Positions 46,175-58,660 of a stretch of DNA of 64,000 bases are shown here, one piece after another. Location: the NCBI RefSeq assembly GCF_028502605.1, contig NC_079233.1, forward strand, positions 5,890,001 through 5,954,000, read 5' to 3'. Positions within the stretch are counted from its first letter, which is position 1. Every line of letters begins with the position of its first letter. The position numbers were made by a program, and so were the translations under genes. The notes under the pieces were generated by a model. It ran no database searches and was not told the DNA's origin. It saw nothing but the letters and a program-made list of their open reading frames with translations. The stretch is from Trichoderma breve. Lineage: Eukaryota; Ascomycota; Sordariomycetes; Hypocreales; Hypocreaceae.

Positions 46175-49100
46175 ATGCTCAGCACCACATCATCCACCAA
46201 CCACACTCACTTTTCCTACGGTCGAAATGGACAGGCAAGCCAGGCAGAACAAACAATCACCACCACAGGCTCCTACGATTTTCTACCCTCTGTGAGCTTC
46301 GACGATCTCCACACCAGCATCGAATCCGCCGGCTCCAGCACTGAATTCCGCCGCAACAAGTATCCTTCCCCAGCGGCGTCACGGAGTGACGTCGAATCTT
46401 CGTTAAGCATGGCCGACAGGAGGATGTCCGACAAATCGGCCGCTAATCCCAATGGCAGTGCTACGCGCGTGGGCGTTTCGGGCTCGTCTTCGCGAGCCAC
46501 GAGGTCGGGATCCATCCTCCACAGGCCAAGCGCGTCGAGACAGAACAGCGCCTCATCCATCTCAACCACGTCCGGCTCCATCGATGCTTCCACGGCGACT
46601 ATTGGAGTACGCACCCGCCGCTCGAACCAGTATCCTCCAGTCTCTGGTTCCAATGCCGCTGCTAAACCCCCTCGAAAATCTATTGGGCCTGGCGTCGTTG
46701 CCGACGCGGAGACGGTCACGCGGAGCTCCTCGAAACGCCGCCCCAGTCTCTTCTCAGAGAGGACCAGCGATATGACCAGAGCCTCCCTTGATATAGCAGA
46801 TACCACCCGCACCTTCGCCACCACCGCTAGGAGCGTCAAGGCGAAGTCGGTGCAGCCCTCGCCGGTGGTCAGCCAAACAAACATTTTAACTTCGCTCACG
46901 CCAGAGCAACTTCGCCCTGCTCCCAAATCGCCGCGCCCTGGGAGCAAGGGACTGACGCCATCATCCTCGGGACGGCGGGCATCCGTCATGCCTACGGGCC
47001 ATGCCTCTCATGCAACAGGCCTAGGTGCCCGAACCATCAGCCCAACTGATACCAGAAGATTGAAGCGTATGTCCATGATGCCACAGTCCATGAGCTCAAG
47101 CCAAGTTTCAAATGTGCCAGCAAACCCACCGGTTTCGATGGACACGCGAGCCGCCTCTAGATCGCCGTCAATGATTCCCAGGAAGGCCTCTGCCACGCCA
47201 TCGTCGTCCCGGACAACGCCAGATATTAGCAGAAAGTCGTACAGCTCTGGTCTTTCCGTTGGTTCTACTATTAGCTTCAACACCGTGAGGACGTCTACTG
47301 GCTCTCTACAGCCGCGCATATCTCAATCATCATCTGTATCTCGACTACCCGCTCCAAAGCATACTGCTACTCACGGCTCATTGCCCTCGGGCGACGAAGA
47401 AGATGTGCCCCCTGTTCCTGCAATCCCCAAAGCATTTGAATCTCCAAAGGACAACGAGGCCGATGCCTACTTTTTGGCCAAGAAGAAATCCAGCCTCGGT
47501 ACTCTCGACAGCATCACCATTAACCTTGGCACCAGCAACTCTACCACGAGCGTGGCGGCCCCGGCGCCCACAATGGAAACTGTCAAACTGCAACGTAAGC
47601 CGAGCGTCAAGACGGCAGCATACGCGCCCACAATGCCGAGAGCCGAAGAGAAGAAGAACACGCAGGTGAAGAAGAGTTTAGAGCCTCTTCGACTGCCACC
47701 ACTGAATCTTGGTCCGTTGAACATACCTACATCAGCCAAAGTGGCCGCAATGCAGGATGAGCGAAACATGAGCCCACCGGCCTCACGACAGCTTCCCAAG
47801 ACGCCAACGACTCCGATGACAGCATCAAAGAGCTCATTCTTTGCAAAGACGCGCTATGATGATGCCATGGAGCCATTGCCGCCCATTAGAAGCAGTACTT
47901 CGGCACACCGAACTCATCGCAGAACCCCAAGCCCGCCAGACGCGACGACCTCTTCTTCGGACTCTTCCTTGGTTTTCAAAGATCTGAATACCACCAAGTC
48001 GAACATGACCCCGTTTCTGTCCTCATCTCTCCCCAAGAACAACACCACACAGGGATACTCGAAGCACGCTAATGTCAATCGAACACTGTTTGATGACAAA
48101 ACTCCTCACCAGAAACCTGCTGGCCCGCGCCCACCGAATACAGACAAGCCCGTACCCAAGTCTCCTCCGCCGAGTGTACCTGCTGAGCAACCTCAAACGC
48201 CTTCTTCGATGAGCACGCTCAGAAGGAAACTTAGCTTGTCTTGGAAGAAGGGCAACTCGAAGGGAGCCATTGTTCCACCCCAAGATGTCGTAGACAAAGC
48301 GAAACAAGACAGTAATCCGCCTCCTCGAATACCCGCATCTGCCACAATGAACTCCCTTCCAACCGGGAAGCATTCTGGTCCGAGCGCATCTGTTCCTCAG
48401 GGACTCTCCGAGTCGAAGAGAAGGAAAAGCTCCGCTGGCAGCATGAACGCTGCCTATGTTTCCCACGATAGAACTAAGAGTGACCCGTGGACAGCTAAAA
48501 AGGATGCCGCCGCCGCTGCCGATCCTACGACCATGCCTCCGGCGCGCAACCCTTCGGTCATGGCCAAGCTTATGAGACCCAAGACGGCCTCGAGCGCCAT
48601 GTCCAGTTCAACCTCGTACGTTGCCGAGATTGACAAGGACGATGTCATTGCCGAAGAAGAGATGCGCAAGTTGGGATCTCGGCGCAAGGAGACGGAAATC
48701 GCGGCCAGGACGCTCGATGCCTTGAAGAAGAGGGCTTCACCTAAGGAGCGAGTTGGACCTCACGAGGCGATTCGCATCGCTATGCTCAACATCTATGAGC
48801 GTGGTGAGATTATCGACTATAACGATGTGTATTTCTGTGGCACCCAAAACGCCAACAAGGTCGTAGGCGACCTGTCGTCAGACGCCCCGAACTTTGGCTA
48901 TGACGATGAGCGCGGAGACTATTCGATTGTAATTGGCGACCACCTCGCATACCGGTACGAGGTTATCGACGTCCTTGGCAAGGGAAGCTTCGGTCAGGTC
49001 GTTCGATGCATCGACCACAAGCTCGGAGTTCTCGTTGCCGTCAAGATCATTAGAAACAAGAAGAGATTTCATCAGCAAGCTCTTGTTGAGGTTAACATTC

Positions 49101-50307
49101 TGCAAAAGCTTCGCGAGTGGGTGAGTATATACATATGAGCATTATGAGACATGCTCTCCCCTAATGAATCTGAGTGCCGTTTTGCTAATCAACTTTTGTT
49201 CTCTTTCCGCAGGATCCTCACAATAGACACAGTATGGTAAACTTCACTCAGAGCTTCTACTTCCGTGGTCATCTTTGCATCTCCACGGAACTTTTAGACA
49301 TGAACCTCTACGAATTCATCAAGGCCCACTCCTTCAGGGGTTTCTCGTTGCGGATCATCAGGCGCTTCACAAAGCAGATTCTCAGTTCTCTGATCATACT
49401 GAAGCAGAAGAAGGTTATCCACTGCGACTTAAAGCCGGAGAATATTTTGCTACGCCATCCTCTCCACGCCGAAATCAAGGTCATCGACTTTGGTTCCAGC
49501 TGTTTTGAGAGCGAAAAGGTCTACACCTACATCCAATCACGATTCTACCGGTCACCCGAAGTCATACTGGGTATGACCTACGGTCTGCCCATTGACATGT
49601 GGAGTGTGGGCTGTATTCTGGCGGAGTTGTATACTGGTGTGCCCATCTTCCCTGGTGAAAACGAGCAAGAGCAGCTAGCCTGCATCATGGAGGTTTTCGG
49701 CCCTCCTGAAAAGCACCTCATTGAAAAGAGCACGAGGAAGAAGCTCTTTTTCGACTCCATGGGCAAGCCCCGACTGACAGTCTCATCCAAGGGCCGCAGA
49801 CGGCGCCCCTCATCCAAGACTCTGCAGCAGGTGTTGAAGTGTGACGACGAGGCGTTCCTTGATTTCGTCGCCCGGTGTCTCAGATGGGACCCTGACCGGC
49901 GGTTGAAACCTGAGGATGCTGTCAGGCATGAATTCATCACGGGAATAAAGGTGCCCACCCCTATCCCCCGCTTACCTATGCGCGAAGCATCCCCGGTAAA
50001 GCGCCACAACACCATCTCGGTGTCTCGTCCTTTGCCCGATCCGCCTGGACTTTCAGGCAAGGCCAACTTGGGTGCCAGCCCCGGTAAGCCAGTCCCCGTC
50101 TCCATGCGTAGAGCGTCAGGAGCCACGGCAGCCACCACAGCAAGCCTCAACCGGCGAACGAGTGCCGGACCCGTGAGCCAGGGGCTGACGGGTCTGACTG
50201 CCACATCAAGCACCAGCAGCTTGCCGCGGGCTGCGGGCCGGATCGTGAGCGGAACCCGGGACATTGCTGCCGCGGGCGCAACTGCGGCTATGAATCGACG
50301 AGCTTAG
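46175..50307 (+). CDS. Pom1-like class II DYRK protein kinase
   Basis: Two exons, 46175-49120 and 49213-50307, joined to 1346 aa; the 92-nt intron is phase 0 inside the kinase domain (GTGAGT, CGCAG). The first 860 or so residues are Ser/Pro/Thr-rich and disordered, with many basic RRxS-like sites. Just before the kinase domain lies the DYRK homology box and NAPA-like region (PHEAIRIAMLNIYERGEI, DDERGDYSIVIGDHLAYRYEV). Kinase landmarks: GKGSFGQV (935-942), Lys957, HCDLKPEN (1052-1059), DFG Asp1074, and activation-loop Tyr1086-Thr-Tyr1088 followed by SRFYRSPE. In fission yeast Pom1 forms a gradient from cell ends that restrains Cdr2 and positions division. That role here is by homology. The C-terminal tail is Ser/Ala-rich and basic. 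An upstream 5' exon cannot be excluded. Confidence 0.88.
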
Positions 50308-50723
50308 GACCATTCTCAAGTGACTCGAAGAAGAAAAAGTGTGTACGAACAATAACATATTGGGAGTTTAAGAGGGTCATTCGCATTTTACATTGATGAT
50401 CACCATGACTCATTGGTTATTCGCTTGATTTTGTTCCATTCTATTTATTTCCTATTTTTTCTTTGCATTAGGGTTGGGTGAGATGATACACATTCCACTG
50501 TTGTTCCGGTCAACCAGACGAGCCACACAAGTCCCGGTCTTGGAGTTTCCCATTCTGGCAGCTGAAATTTTTATTTTTTCTGTTTCTTTTACGACATGAA
50601 GGAGAAGGGGAGATGAAGGGAGCGACGTCGACAACGGAAGGGGAAAGACTATTGGGTTTAGTGGGCTCACGAGAGTTGGTTGGTCGAAGGAGAAGTGTTT
50701 TGTTCAACCAAAGATGAGGGGGG

Positions 50724-50759
50724 GAAGAAGAAGAAGAAGAAGAAGAAGAAGAAGAAGAA
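50724..50759 (+). repeat. (GAA)12 microsatellite
   Basis: Twelve perfect GAA units, downstream of the kinase gene in non-coding DNA. Confidence 0.95.
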
Positions 50760-52120
50760 CAATAAAGGGAGGCATGATTTTTTACGTCGTTCTTGTCTAG
50801 TATAGCGGCTCTTTTTTACGTGCTTGCTGGCAAAGGGCTTTGAAAGCGTGCCGAACATGTATATTCTTTCTTCTTGTTTAAAACTCCTTTTTTTTTTTCA
50901 TTTGCCCTTCCATTGCGCGTATTTCTCTTCTTTACCATTTTTGTTATCTTCTTTTACAACCGATTTCAAAGACGAAACGAACAACGCAAAGGGGGATGGG
51001 GGCGTAAAGCCGGTACATGTTGGGCTGGGATAACCAAAACCAGTCTTTGTTCTTTGTATTGCGAGTGTTTTTTTTCCTATTGCCGATTCCATTTTTTTCC
51101 ATTTCGAAACTGTTTTCTTCTTTCTTCCTTCATTCGGCGTGCGATAACTCACCTATTCGGATCTCAACTGCATTCTGAAGCTACGCATGGGGGTTCATGA
51201 CATTTACATAGAACGCTAGAAAAAGACAACGAAGAAGAAAGAAAAGAAAAAAGTGGGAGGGTTTCTTATTCGCGAAGAAACGTGCCATCAATTTCCTTTA
51301 CTTCTTCTCGTGTCTTGTAGTTCTACTACCCAGTTTACACTGGCTCCCTGAATAGAAAAGGGGGGAAGACAAACAAACTACCTCTTCGCCCCTACGACGA
51401 AAGTGTAGATAATAATCAACTTTATACAACGGAAATGAGTAATTTGAGAAAAATGACCTTTTGGTTTAAATTGACCCTTCTCCCGCCGTAAGCCAATCCC
51501 ATGTCTTCGTTACCGCAACCAAGTACAAGTGATGGCCGTTTCAACAAGGAGGACACAATGTTGCCTGCTAATAGGACAAGACAAACACGAAACTTTTACC
51601 GCATGACTCTTTTCATTTTCCCTTTTGCTTCTGGGTTTGATTGTTGGGATATTCCCTGCATGCAAAGAGAGGCCAATCAGCGGTGCGCAACGGACTATAG
51701 CCAAGGCGAGAGAAGAAGCCTAGAACAGGAGAGAAGCAATCCGATGATACGACGACCCATGGTGGTGGGGTTTCCTTGTGAGACGGGGCCTAGAATAATG
51801 GGAATAGGTTTAAAGCAAGGGGCAAAAGAGTGGGAAGAAAGAAACGAAGAGGGTGTATGTGTGATAATGTGCCATGTTTTGTGATAAGATGTAACACCAC
51901 GATGGAATGTGCGTGTGCATATGCCAACTACTAACTAGACTATATGGATGGAGTTGCATTGCTTAGCCCAAGATGACAAAAGTACGACGGTGGGGAATTG
52001 GAGGGTTCGTGCCTAATCTGCACCGGCGAGTAAACTCGTCTAATTGCCAAGTCAGGCGGGCATTCTCTAACAAGCTGAAATGCAGCTGATAGAGTTGTTT
52101 GATAGTGCAATATGCAAGAT

Positions 52121-52147
52121 GGCCTGTTTGAGGCCTGTTTGAGGCCT
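52121..52147 (+). repeat. Short tandem repeat ggcctgtttga
   Basis: Two full 11-bp units followed by a partial third (ggcctc). Confidence 0.8.
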
Positions 52148-53764
52148 CCTCAGTCTAAGACTGCATGCAGCACGCCAAGCTAGTGAGCGCGGCTGTTTGT
52201 AAGACAAGCTATGGATACATCATGTATATGGCCGATCTAGCTCGAGGGACGGCGCGGCGGCAAGCCAATTTTGGCGACGAGAAGCGAGAGGTTAAAAAAA
52301 AAAGTCCTGGCAAAGTTATGGCCTTGTTGGGTGATAGCCTCAATGAGTCAGTCTTTGATGGTGGAGATGGCATCAAGTGTATGCAGATAATAGAACATGG
52401 CCATTGTTTCAAGTGTCGATGTGCAAGGCGTAAAACAACATGGGGGAGGGGGGGTGTAGGACGTTGCATGTTTGGTCAGATTAGGCGCCCGGATTAATGT
52501 CAGTAAAGAAAAAAAAAACAAATAAAATAAAATAAAAAATGATCGAAGCCGGGAGCTAGGGATCCCAGGAATCGTCATCCTGGACTCGATATACTGATGC
52601 GCCACCGTTGCAGAGATCATTGCTCGATGCTGGGCTGCGGAAGATGAGCCGCGGCTGGTAAGAGCGGCACTTGGTCGCTTGACTGTGAACATCACAAGCA
52701 TGACGACCAAAATAAAGCAAACGAGGCCAAGCCAAATCGGGGGCTATCTTTCGCGAGAGAATGAGGCTCATTCGTCCCCTAAAAAAGCTATGGATCTGCT
52801 AGGGCATTGACATGGGATGAGAAGAAAAAGGCAAGGGGGGTGTATCGAAGAAAATCCAATGATGCGGGATAGCGGGTCGCTGTTCGCTATAGCAGCAGGG
52901 GAAGACCAGCCAGGGTGTGAATGAAGACACGCAGAGTTGCACGTTTCACAGCTTCAGGCGCGAGAGCCAACAGCAGATACTGGCTTCAGATGTCGAGAGC
53001 CGGGAGTAGTATCAGGCTGCCGGGCAAGGGATGGCAATCGGACATTGCTGACAAACTATGCAAGGTGGAAATAAGGTAATCATCGTTTACAAATATGCAA
53101 TGCATGAGTGAATCTGTCCGCCTTTTGTCTGAAATCCGACGTGATAATTGTCAGCGTCCAAGATGGTGCGGGGACCTCACGGCTGCCTAGCCGACCAACT
53201 ACGGGGAACAGCTGTTTCTTCTCATGGGAAGCAAGATCCGCCCGGACAACGCTGCCAGAGCCGGAGTTTGATGCCTTTGGAAACATAGCCATTGTATCGT
53301 AATCCGCAACGCCGTCTGCGTATCTGGCGGATTGTGGCGATTGATGAGTCCGTCGACGTAGATTCCGACAGATGGCGCCATGGAATCGCTCCGCCAGCTG
53401 GAATCATCGAGTCATTTGGTGTCTTTGCAAGCTTCGGAGCCCGCGACAGACGTCACGAACGACTTGACGATCTCGCCGTTCTGTTTCGTCGCCGTCCTTT
53501 GCTGGCGTGCCCGGCAACTCCGGGGCGGATACCGGATGCGGACATGGACGGGCGACCGGGGGGAAGCAACAGCGGACCCTTTTTCCAGCAAGCCACAGTG
53601 AAGAGGCGCAGCGAATATGGGGCGTCGAAACGACCGGATTGCTAGTCACCGCTGATGCTCGCTAATGCTCTCGTCAAAAGGGACGATTGAATCATGAGAG
53701 GCGTGTGCAGTAAGTGTCGGGAATGAGCAATGCACAGAACATGATAGAATCTCTTGAGCGCGTA

Positions 53765-53793
53765 GGCACGCAGGCACGCAGGCACGCAGGCAC
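53765..53793 (+). repeat. 8-bp tandem repeat ggcacgca
   Basis: About 3.5 perfect units of ggcacgca in non-coding DNA. Confidence 0.85.
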
Positions 53794-54139
53794 GTTTGGG
53801 GGGGTCGCCTGTCTCTGGTAGCACGACAGGGGGAGCCAAAGACTGGCCAAGATGACGACGCCGCGCCAGTTGATACAAGTCACGCGCGGACAGCTTCGGG
53901 GAGCAGGGCTAGTCACCGATAGATACATATTGCAAGCGACGGGTGATGGACTCCATGAGGTCATCTGCGCTACTACTGCGCTGGGCTTGCAAGGTGAGTC
54001 CAAAGACAGAGAGGTGGCCTTATCGGCCTTGTCACGGTGACCGGTGCGTACAGCTTGCTTGAGCCAGGTGATGGGCCGAGAGGGCGGCGGTGAGCACCCA
54101 GGTGAAGCTCCCGGCTCGCCAGTGACATGCCGAGCATCA

Positions 54140-54174
54140 AACATCAAGCATCAAGCAAGCATCAAGCAAGCATC
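54140..54174 (+). repeat. Tandem repeat of catcaag/catcaagcaag units
   Basis: Alternating copies of catcaag and catcaagcaag. Non-coding. Confidence 0.75.
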
Positions 54175-57100
54175 GATACTCGGGATGCCAAAACAAAACC
54201 CTAGGTCTCGTCGGTTTCGGCAGGTCGCCCTCTGCCCTGTGCTCCATATTGACGGCCCGGTCCCGGTTGGTGTTTGCGCCGAGGCCGACCTTGGTCGAGC
54301 TACTGCTTCACGAGAGAGATTCTCTGGGGTTCTTCGGCCGTTTAGATCCTCAGCTCCCTCTCTTCCCCACCAATGAACAGCTGGAAGCGTCTGTCGCTTA
54401 AACGTCTGCTAATCCTCTCGTAGCATCGTCCGGTTTGATTGACCACTGGCATTGACGGTTGGACCTGGGGCGGGCTGACAGCCATCGGGCCCCAGCTCAT
54501 CCGGGCTGGCTGGTTCCACTCCGCCGACCCTAATTCACTCCCGAGACATGTTTTAGAATGCCACAAATCTTAGTGCAAAGATGAAGATGGACTTGGGGGG
54601 ACACGCAGGCAGCACGAGCTCATGATACGAATCCGCGGTGCCGATGTTGAGCTGTTTGGTTTCTCCATTGTCTTCTTCTTCTTTCTTCTTTCTCCTCCTC
54701 TCTTTCTCCGCATCATTTGCTCCAGGAATAGAAACACTCTTCACGTCAGTTGCTCAAACGCTGGTCAGAATGAGCATCCCCTTCTCGTGGTTGAGCAAGT
54801 TAGTCTCAAACTCTATTTCTTTTTTCCATCGGCGCATTGTCCAGCAGATAGAGAACTATTTTTACTCCATATTGCTTGCTAGTAGCATTAGACCGTGCCG
54901 ATTTCCAGGGCGCTTCCAAGCAGGCAGTGTTGAGGGCGTCGGAGGGAGCATCAGATGGAAAACCACGTAGGGAAAGGTGCGTTTCGAATAGACGGTAACA
55001 GGCCCCAGCAAACTGGGACGGGTAGGAAAGATTAAGGTAGGAGCCAAAGTGGAAGAACAAACGGAAGGGAGGGTAGTGATACCAAGGCCTTGGGTTTAGC
55101 CCAACAGGCGATCTAGTGTGGTTCCTATATTTGGTATCAATCTTACGGGGGTCCCTGGCAATCATCCAAAGCCAAATTCGTCATCCGTGCGACCGTTGCA
55201 CGATCGCCGTCAGCGGTGATACGATAGATCTCAAAGTTGCTCTTCAGTAGTATTACTTGGCATTCGAGCGTACCGCGTAATGGCCTTGTCTATTTGTCGC
55301 AGGAGGGCACTTTGTGGTGAACGCGCAGCGCTTTGCTTCGCAAAGGATTGACCTTGGCAGCCTTCCTACCAAGCTTCCCGCATTTGCAGGTGACCGAAAC
55401 GGCGAATTGCTCATACGCCTCACGTGCGATGTATGAGTCTTGGGGTTACCGTATCATCGCCTCCCGCCGCCCCCAAACTGCATGTCTAAGACAAGGCAGC
55501 ATAACCCGCGAGTGTGTGTGTGCTATTCTCAGCCAGAGAATCGCCGTGTTGGAGATGGTAGTGGTGGTGGTGTCCACAAACTAACGCGCAGGTACTCCTG
55601 TAGCCATGGGGTGGTGTAAGTATCTGTGGGTGGTACGAGGGACCCTTGGATGCTCAAGTTCTAGAGGTGTACAATCATTGGCGCAAAAAAACGAGGCTTT
55701 TCTCGCCAACTTGTTTGCAAGCAGCCTTTATCAATTAGACTGGGCCTCGGCACAATGTACAAGGTAATTGAGTCCGATTATTGGTACATGCCAATTCGGC
55801 TGGTGGCCTTCCGGGCACGGGAAGCATGTGAGATTTTGGATGCCGGCTGCCTCCGCGTGTTGTTCGGCGCAGATGCCTGTCCTCAGCCGACTTCTCGGGA
55901 CGGTCCTGTTGGTGCCAGCTCTGGGGAGACCATGCCGTGGGAACAGCAAGTCGGGGCAAGAACACGACCAAGTCGGGCCAGACGCGGCCACCTTGTGAGG
56001 CCGCCTCGTGGCCTATGGAGACATGACGGGACGGGATACGCAGAGATGCGTTTGGTCCCAAGTTCAAGCAATGGTGGTTGCCGGCTAAAACGTGCTCCAA
56101 CCCGCTGTGCAGCAACAGAACTCCGGAGTAGCTTTTTCTGCATGCCCGGCTGCAGTGCAATGGCTAAAACATGCTCCGTACCTATGCTGCAATCGAGAGG
56201 ACCAGTCGCGTAGCGGGATTTTGAGACATGCAGCATCAAGTCCTCACGGCGCCCATCTCCAAACATGTGTGCTCCATGGCTCAATGGCCTACCCTGTTGG
56301 GACTTTACACTCGGCAGGTTTTCCCCTTCTTCTGTCTCGCAGCATCCTGCATTTCATTGCCTAAATGGGCCGTAAGGCTGAGGCTTGTTCTTCCACCTCG
56401 TCCCAATTAGGATGCATGCAGAGCCCATCTCGGGGCAGAGAATATGTAGAGAAGCTTCTCAGCCGTGGCACTGCATTCAATGTGGAACATGACATTTGTC
56501 GACAGATGGCCACCAACTTGGCAGGCTCTTTGTCCAAGTCGGGAAGTGGATCTTCCTTGATTGACCCCCTCTAAGATTTAAGTGCAATGACAATTGCGAT
56601 GGCCCGATTCGCATCGTCACAGCTTGAGAAGCAAGCGAGATATACGACAGGCGCCTGCACATCAATCAGCCCTTTGGCTGGGAAGAAGAATTCCGGTTCT
56701 GGGAGGTGAAAAGGTCTGTGCAACCTGGAGGGACACTGCCATGCGCCTGGCAAGCCCATGGATGACGATGCTGACGGATCAATCAGTATGATTTGAGTGC
56801 ATCATAGCTACATCGCCCCGTGACGGCGGCTAACGAGGCATTACAGAAATACTCCCTCGTCACAGCCTGCGTGGAGCCGAGTGAGATGTGGGAAACAGGA
56901 ACGCTGTTGAATCCACGATGACCCTTGTGGCTCAGCACTTAAGAGAAGGGCAGGCTGTTTTTGTGGCTCTGCGCTGCTTGTGATCCACATTTCGCTCGGC
57001 TCTTGTGGTTGGTCGTATCGTATGAGCATGGATGGGCATGGAGTACCATGCACCGTCGCACTCGCTCTCTATGTTGCCCACATAATGCGTAGAAACGAGC

Positions 57101-58636
57101 AGATTGGTAAAATGAGTAGGTACTGGGTACGGCTCCCAGGCTCTACGACTGAGTCCTCCTTGTCGATTAGCTTCAGGAGCGCTGACCACAGAGCGTCACT
57201 CGGTCGCATCGCGGCTCCCTTCATCACCAGAAGAACAGTAGAGATCATCGTCCGTAGAGCAGTTCCCAGGGAATTATCGCGGTAGTATGACGTGCTGCCT
57301 TTGGAGCCATGGTCGTCCTAGCGCCCTGGCGCATCCGATTCTGCCGTCATCTGACACTCCCATCTGGACAGAAACCTGGCTGGTCTGGTCTGGAGAGAGG
57401 CGGCGGCTTGGGACCGTGGTAATTGAGAGATGAGATTTTCCGACTCCATCTGGCGTCTAGTGCATCAAACGTCTCACGGCAAACCTGGGCGCAGGGTTCT
57501 TTTCGCCGATTTCTTTTCTTCCTATTTGCCGCCTGATTTGCAAGGTCAAAACAAGCCTGCACGGGAAGCACATCTCCGTCTGCTGATGCTGACGACCGAC
57601 GACTGCGGCCGCATGGCGGGGCCGCGATTCCATCGTAGGGACCGGCTTGACGGAAAGGGCGCAGGAAGCCATTTAGATGCTGAGAGATGGTACTGTTTGG
57701 GGAAGAAAAACATCATGGCATACAGCACCGCAGGCCGGATTAGGGCTCGTAAATGGACCAGTCTGAAGCTGAAGCTGATATTCCATGAAGTTGGTAAGCG
57801 AGGGTGAGAATTGGGCAGCTAATACTGAAGAAAGAACTACTACGGAGTCCCTAACACCAGATTGGGAAGGGTGGTTGTGATAGTGAAGCGTGCCTTCCAG
57901 GGACAGTAGCCAGCTAGAAGGAGCCAACCTTGAAGGGCGCGCGCCTTCTCCTACAGTGCTCGGTAATTACTAGGTAGTGCAGGCAAGAAGATACGATACT
58001 ACTAGTTGAGGTATTGATGGAATCTCGGCAGCTGCAATGCTCCGTGTTTCCAACGCTACTTCCATTCAATACTCGACTGTATAGCCGGCGACTCAAGCAT
58101 CGTCGTAATCGGCGCAGCGCAGCGTATTGTTGCGTGTACAGGTTAGGAGATAGGAGAGGTCGGGCTTAGCCAAGCCTCATATCTGGAATTCCTCTGCAGT
58201 AGTAAATACAATCGTCGATATCTGTATTCTACTAATTAATTGATCCGCAGTGGTGTATTTACTACCTGTGCAGGTGTCCAGCCTTGTCGGATTATACATT
58301 GTACTCGTCGGCGTTTGACGTTGATCTGAACTGCCTGACTTCTCAATATCTCATGATCTGCCCGTATCCTCCGTACCTGCCTCGGCATTATCTGGGGACA
58401 TCGGACATCGCCAGGCCGCGGAATCGGGACCGCCTAGATTGCGGCTTGCATACATCACATTGTACATCACAACCACCATGAATGGCGCATATCGATCCCA
58501 AAAGGAATCAACTCCTGGGATCTCGGTTCGTTCAAGGCCCCGTGCCCGTACTGCCACAGCGGAATTCCCTAGGGCTATAGATGCACTATTGATGAGGTGA
58601 TGGATGCGATGCTGTGCAGCAAACAAACAACTGGAA

Positions 58637-58660
58637 ACGATTCCGCTGGTGTGGAATCGT
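58637..58660. repeat. Inverted repeat with 8-bp arms
   Basis: ACGATTCC and GGAATCGT flank an 8-nt spacer. It could form a hairpin or a dyad protein site; no gene is close. Confidence 0.5.

Noticed and set aside
49578..50264. 228-codon antisense ORF over the kinase
   Set aside because: Overlaps conserved kinase motifs on the other strand; no domain of its own.
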